Assembly: GCA_007115705.1 (NCBI GenBank)
Contig: QXEO01000216.1
Location: 1,133,172 to 1,197,171, forward strand
From: Dactylis glomerata
Taxonomy: Eukaryota; Streptophyta; Magnoliopsida; Poales; Poaceae
Length of the DNA: 64,000 nt
Direction of reading: 5' to 3'
Each line of letters opens with the position of its first letter. The stretch's first letter is position 1. Of this stretch, positions 32,947 through 43,995 are shown one piece after another. The notes below the pieces were generated by a model. The model did not search any database. It saw only the letters and a program-made list of their open reading frames with translations, and was not told the origin of the DNA. A program made the translations under genes and the position numbers.

Positions 32947-35900
32947 CTACTGAACTACCAACCGCTGGAGATGATCCATGAAGACCTGGAAGCTTGCATC
33001 ATCTGTGAATATCACATCCCCCCCTGGAGGCGAAGGGTTGTCAGAGTTATACGCCACAGATGGATTAAGCTTTGCCAGTAAGAACCGAGCCTGCAAATCC
33101 ATAAATAAAGTAAATTATATGAAGTGCCGATCGTTTTTTATGATAGCAATGAGTATGCTTTCAAAACAATAGCTGATCATAGGTGACTTAATTGTAATCT
33201 CAGCCAAAAATTTGACCATCCAGTTCAGAACTGTTAAAACTGTGAGCATTTACTACTCCGTCTAGTGGAATTTATGTTGGATCGGAATCTACTGCAGTTG
33301 CAACTGTCACTGCAGGTTCAGGGATTGCACTGCGAACTCCTACGGCCACGTCCAATATGGCGCTTGCAAGCGGCACTAGGGAATAATTCCCAGCCATTTT
33401 GCCAGTGTGGGATGTTTCCAGCTTTAGGGTTGGCATCGCCGCTAGCGAGTCCTCTGCTTGTAGAAAGTTACCTAAGCACATTTTTCATTTAGGTACAGGC
33501 TCTTCCGGGCGTTTTTTTACACGAGATCGTTTGTCCTCTAAGCGTCTATATGAGGCCAGGCCCGTGCACTGGACATGGCCTAAGAGTTCTGTTGCAAAAT
33601 GACTGACAGATTAAGTAGAAAAAAATTACCTGAGAACCATATTGATCGCATACAACCAAACGAGGCACAGGAAAGCGTTCCTTGATTACCGAATCAGCTT
33701 CCTCCTGGGGGGCTTTCAACAAGTGGGCAAACACCTGAACATCATACAAGATAAGCTTTTGGAGATGCCTGTTGCATATACTATATACAAAGCAGTTCAC
33801 ATGATTTATCTTAGGATGGCCTTAATAGACCATCAAATGCAAAATTTCAAAGCATTCATATTTTCTATGAATTCTTCTTGGCAAGCCGCTAAAATTGTAG
33901 ATCAAATCCACAGATAAATTATCCACAAACTTACAAGAAAAGCAACATGGAGCTGAAAAACTATTCTAGTCTCATCACGGTTTTTGGCCGACAAAAAATT
34001 ACCTCATGCCCTTCTTGATCTTGGTAACCAGCCTTTCGCCACTGTGCGATTGTTATCCCATGAAATATGACAATGGTAAAATAAGAATCCAACAAAAGGA
34101 TCCTGTCAGGAGCAATTGCAGTTACATCCAATAGAACAGGCTCTGGATCTGACTGAAATGAATATGATAAAAGTGATGGCTGGATCATCACAACTGCATT
34201 CGCTACATTCTCTCTGTTTAACATCATCCTGAAATAAGCAGTTTCATCCGGACTATTATTGAAAACCTGCATGGAGTAATTAATTATGAGCAAAGAGAAA
34301 TATAATTCCCACTTGATCTGTTAATCAGCATGACTCACTGAATTAGGACAAAAAAATGCTTTACCTGAACAAACTGAGAACGTCTCAAATTAAATATAAA
34401 CTGAGGAAAAATTGATAGGCGCGGCGATAAACTGAAAGATGAAGGTGTTTCCTTCTGATAGTCTCCAAATTTCGAACATAATCTAATCAATGCTCGGTCA
34501 AGCCATCTTACTGGGTCAAAATCAACCTGAAAGAAACACCAACAGCATGCTATATAAAGAGGAATATAGCAGGCTTTACATATAGGAATAGTCAAAGATG
34601 CAACTCATGTCAGAACATGCAAGCAGCAACAGTAACTGTGGCAGTTAATCATTACTGAAACTAATTGAGTCCTTCAGCAGCGAACTGTTTCCTTCCTCGT
34701 CAAAGTTTGTTTCCTATGCAATTTATAAGAGGTTTCCTCTTAATAATTTCATTTCTAACAAAGCATATATGGCATGCTTACTTAGAAACTGAACTTAATA
34801 TGCCATAACTTTTTTTAGACGGTGTCTTTTCTTATAGAAAAGACGGTTCAAAGGAAAAGTCACAGGAATTATAATTGGCATGTACTGATCTAGTGGGACA
34901 TCTAATACAATTAAGGAAACCTTTGATCCTCCTAGGCTCCTATTATTGAGGTGATTTTTTTCCCATCCTCAATTAATGAGATAATTTCTAGGATTGTTCT
35001 CTTTATCGGACTAAAGTATTGCCTTCAACCCAGCAAATAGACCAGGTAAATATTTAACAAAACTACACAAATAATGAACAAATTAGCACAAAACTACAAA
35101 CTGACTGACCAATTTCACAGAAATACATATTTAAGGATCATTCTTATGATCTTATCACGAAACTAATGGGCTGTAGGGTGCGTCCATATACCCACCTGGT
35201 CTGACCACCAGCTCACACAGGTCAAAATTACAAAACCCTGGACTCCACACACCACGTCAACTAACACGTCCTACAACTCATAGTTTTGTGACACAAATTG
35301 TCCCTAAATCTGTGGTTCTTTTAAATGGTCCTTAAACCTGTAAACTGTGATTAGACCTGGAGTGTTGCTAAATTTACTCGAACAATAAATAAACTCTATA
35401 TTACATAAGACCACACATGCTATGGTGTTACGAACATTGGCAACGTAAACTGGTACACATCACGGTAACTACCATGCAAGGCACAACTACCATGCAAAAG
35501 ATGGAAAGATAGAATGGCTTGAAGGGGATTAGATATTGTAAAGGGGAGACAGACTGTAGAGTGGGAAGGTGGAGTTCAATGGGAGAGACTTAGTTCTGTA
35601 TTCTTGATTCCACAAGTTCAAGCACATATTGTTTTATAGGCCTGACTCGACTTATCCCCTAAGTCACAAACTCTTATCTCCAATGATCCAATACCCACTC
35701 AAACTCTATCCGTATCAATCCAATGAAATTCAAACTCGATCTGTATGTAACTTATCCGGTTATCCCTAATATATATATATATATATATATATATTATACA
35801 TCTCCACGAGAATAAACCCAACCAACAAGGAAACTAACTACTTTAAACTCACTTCAACGAACTCTGCAGTTAGGGACCAAGGGGCCCATTCACTGCTCTA

Positions 35901-38900
35901 GGTCATCTGCATGGCTGTTACCCAAATGTGAAGAACCGCCCACAGCATGCTGCCCATAAGTTAACCTTCGTAAATGTGATATCGAGAAGCAGAAACAGGG
36001 GAAAATATTTGTAGAAGGTAGAAACGGGCTGCCAGACATGGATAGGTACAATACTGGACATACAGTTGATTGGGAAAATATTGCATGATCAGGCAGGAAA
36101 AGGTTTGACCTTTTTGTCAAGTCATGCTTTTTTAATGCCTCAACCAATTTAACAAGGAGAGTCGGGATGAAATAATGAACTTAACACATTTTTCTGCAGC
36201 AAACTGTAAATTATGCTGTGAATAATCTCAAAAGAAAAGGAAGGCTGTTGTATACATATCGCATAAACAGAAGATATACAAGGCCAAATTTCATGCTTCC
36301 AAATTTGTTATCATGCTATATTTGATTTCCAAAACCTAAAGGATGGTTTGTCATGGCCGCATTAAGTGTTGTAACAATTTAAGAAGAGTAACAAGCTACC
36401 AGAAAGTACCTCAGCTTCCATCTTAAATGAGACCAAGCGCGCCATGACTGCTGCTGCTGCCTCTTGATCGAAGCCAGTTATTAGCTCCTACAGCACATGT
36501 GATAATCAAATAAGCACATTACTTTTTTTTCTAAAAGGATTGAGTAAACACTGGGTAACCCAATTAAATGAGTTCAGTAGAATTGTTCAGCTAAACTAAT
36601 TCTGAAAAATGGGTACAAATGGAGAGAAAACATTTAAAAGGAAAGAACACTCATCAAGGTGAACGAAGTAAAACTTACCTGCACACTGCCAGAACCAGCA
36701 ACCCATCTTCTCAAAATTGTAGTCGATCGCAATCTCATCTGACCATCATGATGCTGATAACTGCAATGGGCACCTCCAAGTCAGACATATGTACTTCTGC
36801 AACAGTATCAACTGTTAAACAAAGAGATGGAAGGGGGAAAGCAGATTCCATACTAGGTTAAGAATTGGAAGTAGAACTCATTTTTTGATTGATCAGTTGT
36901 GTCTGGGGCATCTTTTCTGACAATATCAAATACTACGCATAGTGATGTTTTCTTATCTAGACCACACATCTTCCAAGCGCTAGTGTTTCCTTGACCTACC
37001 ACTGTATCTGCGGATAGAGGACTTTTCTGCAGAAGCAGCACCATGCCAAAAGACTCATAAGTAGAATATACAACCATCATTCTAAAACAGTAATATGTAA
37101 CTAAGCACATACTGTACCTTCTCCAGGGAAGTACAAGGTCCCATGATGCCTTGAATTTTGACATCCTTGGAGCAGTTGATCTCAAATGTACCGCTGCAAA
37201 AATAATGTAAATACATAAAAAGATAACTCAATAACAAAGCTGTACTGCGGCAGGTTACGGGTGACATGAATGTATTTTACACCCTTGAAACCGCCGTTTC
37301 ATGTATGAAGAACCTATGTGGACGATTAGAAGGATGTATTTGTATCATACAGGCACTTCCTCAAGAAACCGTCAATTAGTGCATCAGAGTTCAGAATTAA
37401 ATCCTAATCAGTACTGGGGAGCAGTAAAATAATCTGCAGTTTCTCTATGATGGTCATAAATGCCTCTGAAAATAAGCTAAGTAGCAGGTGACAATATTGG
37501 TTGCAGTAAAAGTAGACCTCAAAGCAATCCACTAAATATATTTGCAGAGAAGACAAACCAAACATAAATATGCTACGTGCAGCTAAACCAAGCAGGTGGA
37601 AGAGTATCTTTACTTGAACGATAAGCCAAGGTCATCATCGCTTGACTGAAAAATGCGTCTAAGTGAATCTTTAAAAACAGAATGGCCAAAACTTTCTGCA
37701 AGTACAACTATTCCCCCAGTTCTCTCCACTGCAACCTTCATCTCAGCAACACCGACCTGAGGAATTAGAATATATTATTAACCATATCAATGCGGCCGTG
37801 CATAGACATCGGAAGATCATGCATAAGTTAACAGTGTGCTGTGATGCGCCAACTAACAATAGTTTTTCGCTGACATTTCGCCTTATACTTTCCTTTGACA
37901 AATCCTCTTGCATAGACACTTTAGGCAGTTACCAAATAAGGATGGTTTGTACATTATAAGTGACTTGTCAGTTATACTCAGAATGGTTCACCATTCCTCT
38001 ATGTACTCTCTAATCTCTTCGCTGGTAAAATTTGCCAAAGTTCCTCTACTAAATCGGGTTAAGAGAAGTTTACATCATGATATTATGTACATCCACCCTG
38101 AATTCTGAATAACAGTATCTTACAGTCATAGAACTTCTAAGACAACAAATGCTTACAGAAGTAGTATCAATTTAGTGACTGAAATAACATGATACACAAT
38201 CATGGGACTTTCAAGAAAAAATGCTTACAATAATACATTCAAGACAATAAATGCTTCAACTAATAGTTTTCACATTATGGTGAGACAGGCATGCTTATGA
38301 GGTAGCAGAGTATGGATTATTCACAGCAACACTGGTCCAAGTCTACTACATTGGCAGTGACCAAAACCAAGAAAATAAACAGTATTCGCATAAACAAACT
38401 AATGCCTGATCCCTGACGAAGAGAATATGAAAAAAATTCTATATAACAAGGGGCAGGGGACAAACCTGATCAAGTGCACATGCAAATAGATCAAGCACAT
38501 GCCCTTGATGCACAAGCTGATTTGCAATCTCCTCGTAGAACTTAACAGCTTTGTTATAAAGTGGAGCAGAACCTTTATCGAGGTCTTTGTGTGAACGAAT
38601 TGGCTCTGACAAGGGCTTAGATATTATCTGACATTATGCAAAAATTATCATCAGAATATATTAATGTATCATGCTATTTCCTAAGGAAAACTCGAGTTCT
38701 GTATCATGCTATTTCCCAAGGAAAAACCCAAGTTCCAACAAAAAATCCATCTCCAAACTGGAGTATTATCATGACAAATGTGCATGATGCTATTCCCTGG
38801 AACTTACTTTATCAGAAAAGGGACCATAATTTTAAATGAGCTATGAGCAAATTTAAGTATAAAAGTCAGGTCAGCTTCACTACAAAGAATACATAAGGAA

Positions 38901-40508
38901 CTACCTCTGGAACAGCAAAGCAGAAAGCAAGTGAGCAAACCACAAACTTACATCACATGAACTCTAAATACATAATACCTGGGTAAGTGGGTATGTCCAT
39001 CGCATATCAACATCAAGGTTTCACTTTCGTTTTACACTAAAAGGATCAACCTAGCTAGTAACTCAGTATGGGGTCGTGCAAGGTCTATATCGAACGTATT
39101 ACTCTAACGCAGCTAGACTAGCCAGTTGCGATTAACTCACAACTACTAGCAAGAAAACGAGCTGAATTGAGCAAGGGTGTTGGAAATACTCCACGGCATG
39201 CTAAGAAATGTTGAATAATTATTGCTGGGGTTAAGCAATGGGGGAGTCATGGGCATGTTTCTGTCCTTATCACTGTGGCATGACCAGAAGACGGAGGGTT
39301 GTACATGTACAGCATCAACAAAGAAGAAAAAAAGATGTGATAATTGTTGCAGAAATGACTTACAGAACCAGGTCCCTCTGTAGATGGACCACCTATAAAT
39401 GCCATAATTCTAGCACCTGATCCAGGTACACAAACCCCCAAGAGACCGGCTGCAACACTCAATGCAGCTCCAGTACATCTTGATGCTCGATGATCAGAAG
39501 AAACAGGCCACGGGTCCTTCTGCAGTTCTTCTATTAACTGCAGAAATAGAAAACAACATCAATAATTTGCAACTGAACTTTACCTCAAATAAAATATTTT
39601 ACAATAGAAATAGAAAATAATAAATACTGCATTCAAGACCTAAAGTTCCTGGACAAACTTATCATGTTTTACTTATGTAAGTAAGGAGAGTTCTTAACTG
39701 AATTCAACATAAACTCGCACTCAGAAGCAGGCAACAGGAACCTAGCAATACTTTCTGCTGAAAGACCGTCCCTTGCGCCAGCAATAACACCTGTTGTGGG
39801 TTTTGTTTTCCCTGCAAAGAAACCCATTTGCTCAAGAATTTGATCCTTGGTAACCTCCTTTGTCCCCCTGAAAACATATGACTTAGGCAACAAGCCAAAA
39901 CCCAGTTCATGCACCTACATGGATCAACATGTATTCATATCAATTTTTGACCAGAAGATTAAGCGGTGAAATTGCTATGAGAGAAAGGCGAATATAACCT
40001 GCACATATGTCCCAAATGTTATAAATCCGACAAGGAATTGGTCCGGCAATAGCTCAACAGCTTGCGCTAGAGCAGACTTCAGATAGCCTATTTCCTCCTC
40101 AATCATGCAAGTATCAACAACAAAGAGGAAGACTGGTGGCGATACAGGCCCTGTTTCGGCAGTGGCCATGTACTCAACAGTACAAAATTGAGGAAACAGT
40201 TCGGTAGGTAGATTGCTTGGCGAAACAGCTGAGTATTGCTGGGGGAAGTGGTTGCGGTGAAAGCAGAATGGGCAGAGCCACAATTTTGAATTGAAGTCAA
40301 CCATCGAGAAGGGGTTGAGGATGGAACGGCAAATGCGGCATCGGAGGGGAGCATATGGAAGAACAGGAATTTCACGGTTCGGGTTGAGAGGAGTATATAT
40401 GGCAGAAACAGGGACAACACAGTTAGCAGCATCCTGCTTCGTGCCCGGTATGACGTTCCAGGTCATTCTTACCCCATCCTGGACCTCGAGTTCCAGGAAC
40501 TCAGACAT
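32947..40508 (-). CDS. SEC23: SEC23 COPII coat protein, 13 coding exons
   Basis: SEC23 is the inner-coat GTPase-activating subunit for SAR1 in COPII vesicles leaving the ER. Coding exons by splice sites: 40508-39999, 39914-39699, 39537-39364, 38627-38466, 37756-37614, 37193-37118, 37026-36854, 36760-36679, 36487-36410, 34526-34365, 34266-34003, 33734-33630, 33090-32947. They total 2289 nt, 762 residues plus stop, in frame with GT...AG introns, normal for the family. Residues 1-15 read MSEFLELEVQDGVRM. Zinc-finger cysteines are 57, 60, 79 and 82 (CRIC, CPFC), followed by the trunk (PPVFLFVVDTC) and a gelsolin-like end (RFPVPRLVVCDQYGSQ). It ends DHLQRLVVQ. The longest intron is 34527-36409. 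A 5' UTR exon upstream is likely. Confidence 0.93.
33240..33500 (+). other. Coding-like fragment in last SEC23 intron
   Basis: Inside the last intron (33091-33629) a plus-strand stretch at about 33269-33382 reads as an Ala/Thr/Ser-rich peptide (STAVATVTAGSGIALRTP) and stops at TAA; other frames and the minus strand are also open. Base composition is richer in GC than the surrounding intron. It could be a captured gene fragment or part of an unrecognised transposon. No family recognised. Confidence 0.3.
34527..36409 (-). other. Large SEC23 intron with (AT)13 and possible old insertions
   Basis: 1.88 kb between coding exons 9 and 10, far longer than the other introns. It has a dinucleotide repeat at 35769-35794. 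The segment at about 35430-35700 resembles a decayed Copia LTR (TTCTGTATTCTTGATTCCACAAGT), but I could not define ends. No coding exon is missing, as flanking exons join in frame. Confidence 0.5.
35769..35794. repeat. (AT)13 microsatellite
   Basis: Uninterrupted AT repeat of 26 bp in a SEC23 intron, likely variable in length between individuals. Confidence 0.92.
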
Positions 40509-40911
40509 TCTCTGTGACCAGGATCTACCTGAAGCACGAGGGCTGTCTGATCTGCATGACAATTAATAACCAATTAACAGATGACTTAAACAGGCACAGC
40601 ACGAGGCTTTCTGATCTGCAGGGCAATTAATAATACTCGCTCAGTTTAATTAATAGCGGACTTAAACAGGCACGTGAGGGTCAGTTGAACCCCCAAATTT
40701 CTGGGAAATCAAGGTCCTATAACAATCTAATCGAACCCGTGAGTAATGGATGGATCGAAATCGAAGCATCTTGTCTTGGAAAAGGATGAACCGAATCAGA
40801 CCAATCTAAGCGAGCTAACGTTAGGGTTCGCGTAACGGCAGATATCAAAGCTGGGCGTATCTCCTGCCCGGCCGGCGCCGGCACAATAGAGAGAAGCGGA
40901 GACGATAGTAC

Positions 40912-41113
40912 CTTCGCCGTCGAGGTGGCGCGTCTTCGGCCGACGCAGGCCTGCTCTGTACTTCTCTTATCCGGCTCCGGCTCCGGCGCCGGCGACGAGG
41001 GGTATTTCCGCGGCGCTGGAGTCAGAAGCGGGGAACCTGGGGTTTCTGACCGGTTCTGGGTCTACTGTACTGTGCAGGAAGGGAGAAACCCAGAAAACCA
41101 CACGAACTCAAGA
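40912..41113 (-). promoter_or_regulatory. SEC23 5' UTR exon and promoter-proximal GC-rich region
   Basis: On the minus strand GGCGAAG followed by GTACTATC at 40911 is a good splice donor. An acceptor before the coding start (after CTTCAG at about 40529, or TCATGCAG at about 40547) would give a leader intron of about 370 bp. The region 40860-41060 is GC-rich (CCGGCTCCGGCTCCGGCGCC on the plus strand), typical of a broad plant promoter and leader. The transcript start is not determined. Confidence 0.55.
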
Positions 41114-41538
41114 TAGTTCTCTCCTCCTTTTTCACAAACTGCGCAATCTACAATCGGCGCGTGGATTTCATTTTCTTCTTCGTGAATGGCCCCTAAAGGC
41201 TATTTTTACATTCTAGACCATCAACAGAAGCGGTTGTTTAATCAAGAAATTTGTTTGCAAAATCTAAAAGGTCTTATAATAGTGAACGGATGGGTAGTAA
41301 AAATATATTTTCAGAAAGTTGATAAAATAAATGTTCAACAACGCAAAGTAATTTTTCACGAGGTAAATAGATTTTTTTTGCAATAATATACAATAAGATT
41401 TTTCTCGATTGCATGATTTTCAAAAGTAAGAATAGAAAAATATAAGATCGAGATGTCAAATATAAATTTCTACAAGGTTTTTATTAGGGCAATCAGCAGG
41501 AGTGGTGCCTATTCATTAAGACTACACATTTCGTGAAA
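41114..41538. other. AT-rich SEC23 upstream region
   Basis: About 425 bp between the SEC23 leader exon and the gypsy C duplication. It is AT-rich with no gene. It probably includes proximal promoter sequence of SEC23; its distal promoter was displaced by about 17.3 kb when gypsy C inserted. Confidence 0.5.
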
Positions 41539-41543
41539 ACCCC

Positions 41544-41878
41544 TGACGAGGGTTAAACTCGACAAATGTCCTAGATGAAGGACTTAGGATCGGGGAGACA
41601 GGTCGTCGGATGAACTCGAAGGTAAACTCAGTCAAACAAGGTGGCTATAAAAGTAAACGTGGGTGTAGAACCTGGTTTGCTTTCAATCTGTCCCACACCG
41701 TCCCCTCCTGGCCCCTTTATATAGGTGGTCAGGTCTCAAGGATCGGGTGGGATCTAATACAGATTACAATATTGACATACGACATGAACTCGTATTTTGA
41801 CTAGTATTACAATTGGGCCTAGCTTAACGGACCTCAGGGGTACTCAACTAACGGGCTCTATTATCTATACCCTTGTCA
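41544..41878 (-). repeat. Gypsy C 3' LTR, next to SEC23
   Basis: 335 bp. On the minus strand it contains CCTATATAAAGGGG (near 41720), a likely TATA box, and faces toward SEC23, which is transcribed in the same direction about 430 bp further on. The adjoining polypurine sequence on the minus strand is CTCGGGGGCTAC (41879-41891). Confidence 0.93.
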
Positions 41879-42900
41879 GTAGCCCCCGAGATTCTACCAG
41901 AATTGCAGATTCGGGTCGAATCTCAGATCTTCAATTCTTTAACTTGATCAATACTTGACTTCTTCAAATCTTAAAATCTTCGACTTGGACTTTCGACTTA
42001 TTTTTCTCTATAATATCTCGCAAGGGGCTTTGATGAACAACCCTGACAACTCTGACGGATCAAGAGGTCAGTTAACTGCCGGAACAGACACTTGCCACCT
42101 ACTTCAAATTCAATCCCCTTGGACTTAAATTCAGGAAACCGGTCAAACCCACTCTTTTGCCGCATTTAGGACTTACAAAGAATAAGTCTCAGTGATTCTC
42201 AGGGTACCCAGTGCGTCCACCAGGATTTTTCTTCGCGTCGTAGACACGGATACATACCAGCAGAGCGCATCCATGTGCGTATACCGGGCCACACAGGACG
42301 GATCCTGGGGTCTTACTTTCGTGATACATCACGGCATTCAAGTTTTGTCGTGATGACGCAACTCGAGAATTATATTTCGCAGCCTTGTTTGACTGATTCA
42401 ATATACGTAACTTTTTGACTTATTTTCTCATGAATATCTCCCGATGGGAGTAATCGACGTCTTATTTTGTCGACAGTGTAGCCAAAATTTTGTGCTGACG
42501 AAAAGCAACCGATTATACATACACCTCGCGTTCATCAACTTTTTCCTTTATCACCTGTTTCCACTTCTTTCCATCCTTTTTTGTCGACTTCTTTCTATCG
42601 GGTGCGCGACATCGCTCCCAATGGGAGTAGCCCCCGAGGCTATAGCCGAAATTTTTGGGTATAGGCTCAAGAAAATAGATAAAACATGTTTCTTATATTT
42701 CTTTTTCACATAATTTTGTCGACTTTCTTCACCTTTGCATTGGTTTCCTCTCTCTTCGTAACACAAGCCCCCGAGTCGAAGATGAGGTAAACTTGTGTTT
42801 CTTGACAGATATTTTCTTATTCCCTGCTTTCTTGCTCGCATCTTTTCCCTTGATATGTTTAATTCTTCTGTACTATTTAGCACTGTAAAAACCCAAAAAT
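41879..42900 (-). other. Gypsy C 3' noncoding region with polypurine-like and hairpin repeats
   Basis: No protein. Minus-strand CTCGGGGGCT motifs appear as AGCCCCCGAG at about 41881, 42629 and 42767. Hairpins CTCCCGATGGGAG (about 42438) and CTCCCAATGGGAG (about 42615) match the two in gypsy B in position and order. Confidence 0.7.
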
Positions 42901-42925
42901 ATACTTTGGGCCTTGCTGCTCCAAA

Positions 42926-43064
42926 GGCCCATTAGCACGTGCTTATAAATAAAGCACGCTTGACCAGGGTAAAACCCTAATCCTTTCAGTAGTGCTTTCC
43001 TCCGCCGCATCGTCTTCTTCTTCCTTAACCCATCTAGGGTTTTTCGTCCCTGCCACTTATCTCC
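42926..43064 (+). promoter_or_regulatory. Promoter and leader of antisense B3 gene (gypsy C)
   Basis: GGCCCATTA (42926-42934, site II/UP1-like), G-box CACGTG (42936-42941), TATA box TATAAATA (42944-42951), telo-box AAACCCTAA (42972-42980) and TCTAGGGTTT (43033-43042), 121 bp from TATA to ATG. Site II plus telo-box is a known combination in plant genes active in dividing cells. Element order and spacing match the gypsy B copy. Confidence 0.75.
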
Positions 43065-43609
43065 ATGGCCGATGCAAGTGGATCTCGCTTGAACCTCGGC
43101 GCCCCGGTGGAGAAGCGGGGCCGCGGCCGTCCTCGGGGTAGCAAAAACAAGACCATCGCCGCAACTGCGGTAGCATCGTCTTCTGCTTTGGGGAAGCGAC
43201 GCCCCGGCCGTCCGGCCGGAAGCAAGAATAAACCCAAGGCGCCCTCTGCTGCGCCAGGTTCAAGTGCTCCTTCCCCTGATACTTCTTCTTCTTCGCCCCG
43301 AATCTATTCTTTCTTCTGCATCTGCAACACGCAGTGCCACTGAAATTTACTAAATTCATGGATGGGTGAGAACTGCGTGAAGCAGTTCTCCGTGAACACT
43401 CTAGTGGCGGAACCCCATACGAAGTGGAGGTGTGGTACGACGGCGCCGGTGAACAATTCTTCAAGGGCGGCTGGTCGCGATTTGCGGAGGATCATGACCT
43501 CCATCAGGGGTTCTTCATGACCTTTGATTTCCATGTTGGCACGTCGAAGTTCGACGTGAGGATCTACGACGGCACCCAGTGCCAGAAGGAGTATGAAGCC
43601 GAAATGTAG
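43065..43609 (+). pseudogene. Antisense AT-hook/B3 gene of gypsy C
   Basis: Homologous to 9582-10160. From ATG 43065 the N-terminus holds the two AT-hook segments (RGRGRPRGSKNK and KRRPGRPAGSKNK). A 17-bp deletion relative to gypsy B after the CAGTGC near 43335 shifts the frame. In the resumed frame TGA replaces an Arg codon (DG-stop-EL near 43370), and the rest of the B3-like region is open to TAG 43607-43609, with PYEVEVWYDGAGEQFFKGGW and KFDVRIYDGTQCQKEYE. The glutamine in 'GEQFF' shows that the gypsy B stop is private. Not functional in this copy. Confidence 0.75.
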
Positions 43610-43995
43610 TTTCACTAGTTTTCTCCTTTATGTAATCAAGTTGTTTCTTCGTCGTGCTTATCTATAATAAATAATTGTATCGGAATTATGTGTTTATGAA
43701 TAGACCATGGGAACGAATCATGGTTCTGAAGTATGTGCATTAATATTTTATCGGGTTCCTTTGAACCGTATATGGTGCTGTCGAAATATCGGGTTGCAAT
43801 CAACCTTGTAGTATGTCGCAGATAGTCACAAAACTTGTTAATATTATTTCATACAACTCGAGGGTCTTAGCCCCCGAGTGTAAAGTAAAATATTTACACA
43901 TATTGTCGATTTGACCCAATGAACCCGACCTATGGCCTCATGTTCTGGATTCAGAGGGTCATAACTCGAAAAACTCCTTGGTCGCCTTATTTCGC
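43610..43995. other. Convergent 3' region of gypsy C with two hairpins
   Basis: Between the antisense gene and integrase ends. Hairpins GGTTCCTTTGAACC (43754-43767) and GGTTGCAATCAACC (43792-43805), each preceded by ATCG, correspond to the hairpins in gypsy B at 10300-10388. An AGCCCCCGAG motif lies at about 43870. No gene. Confidence 0.6.
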
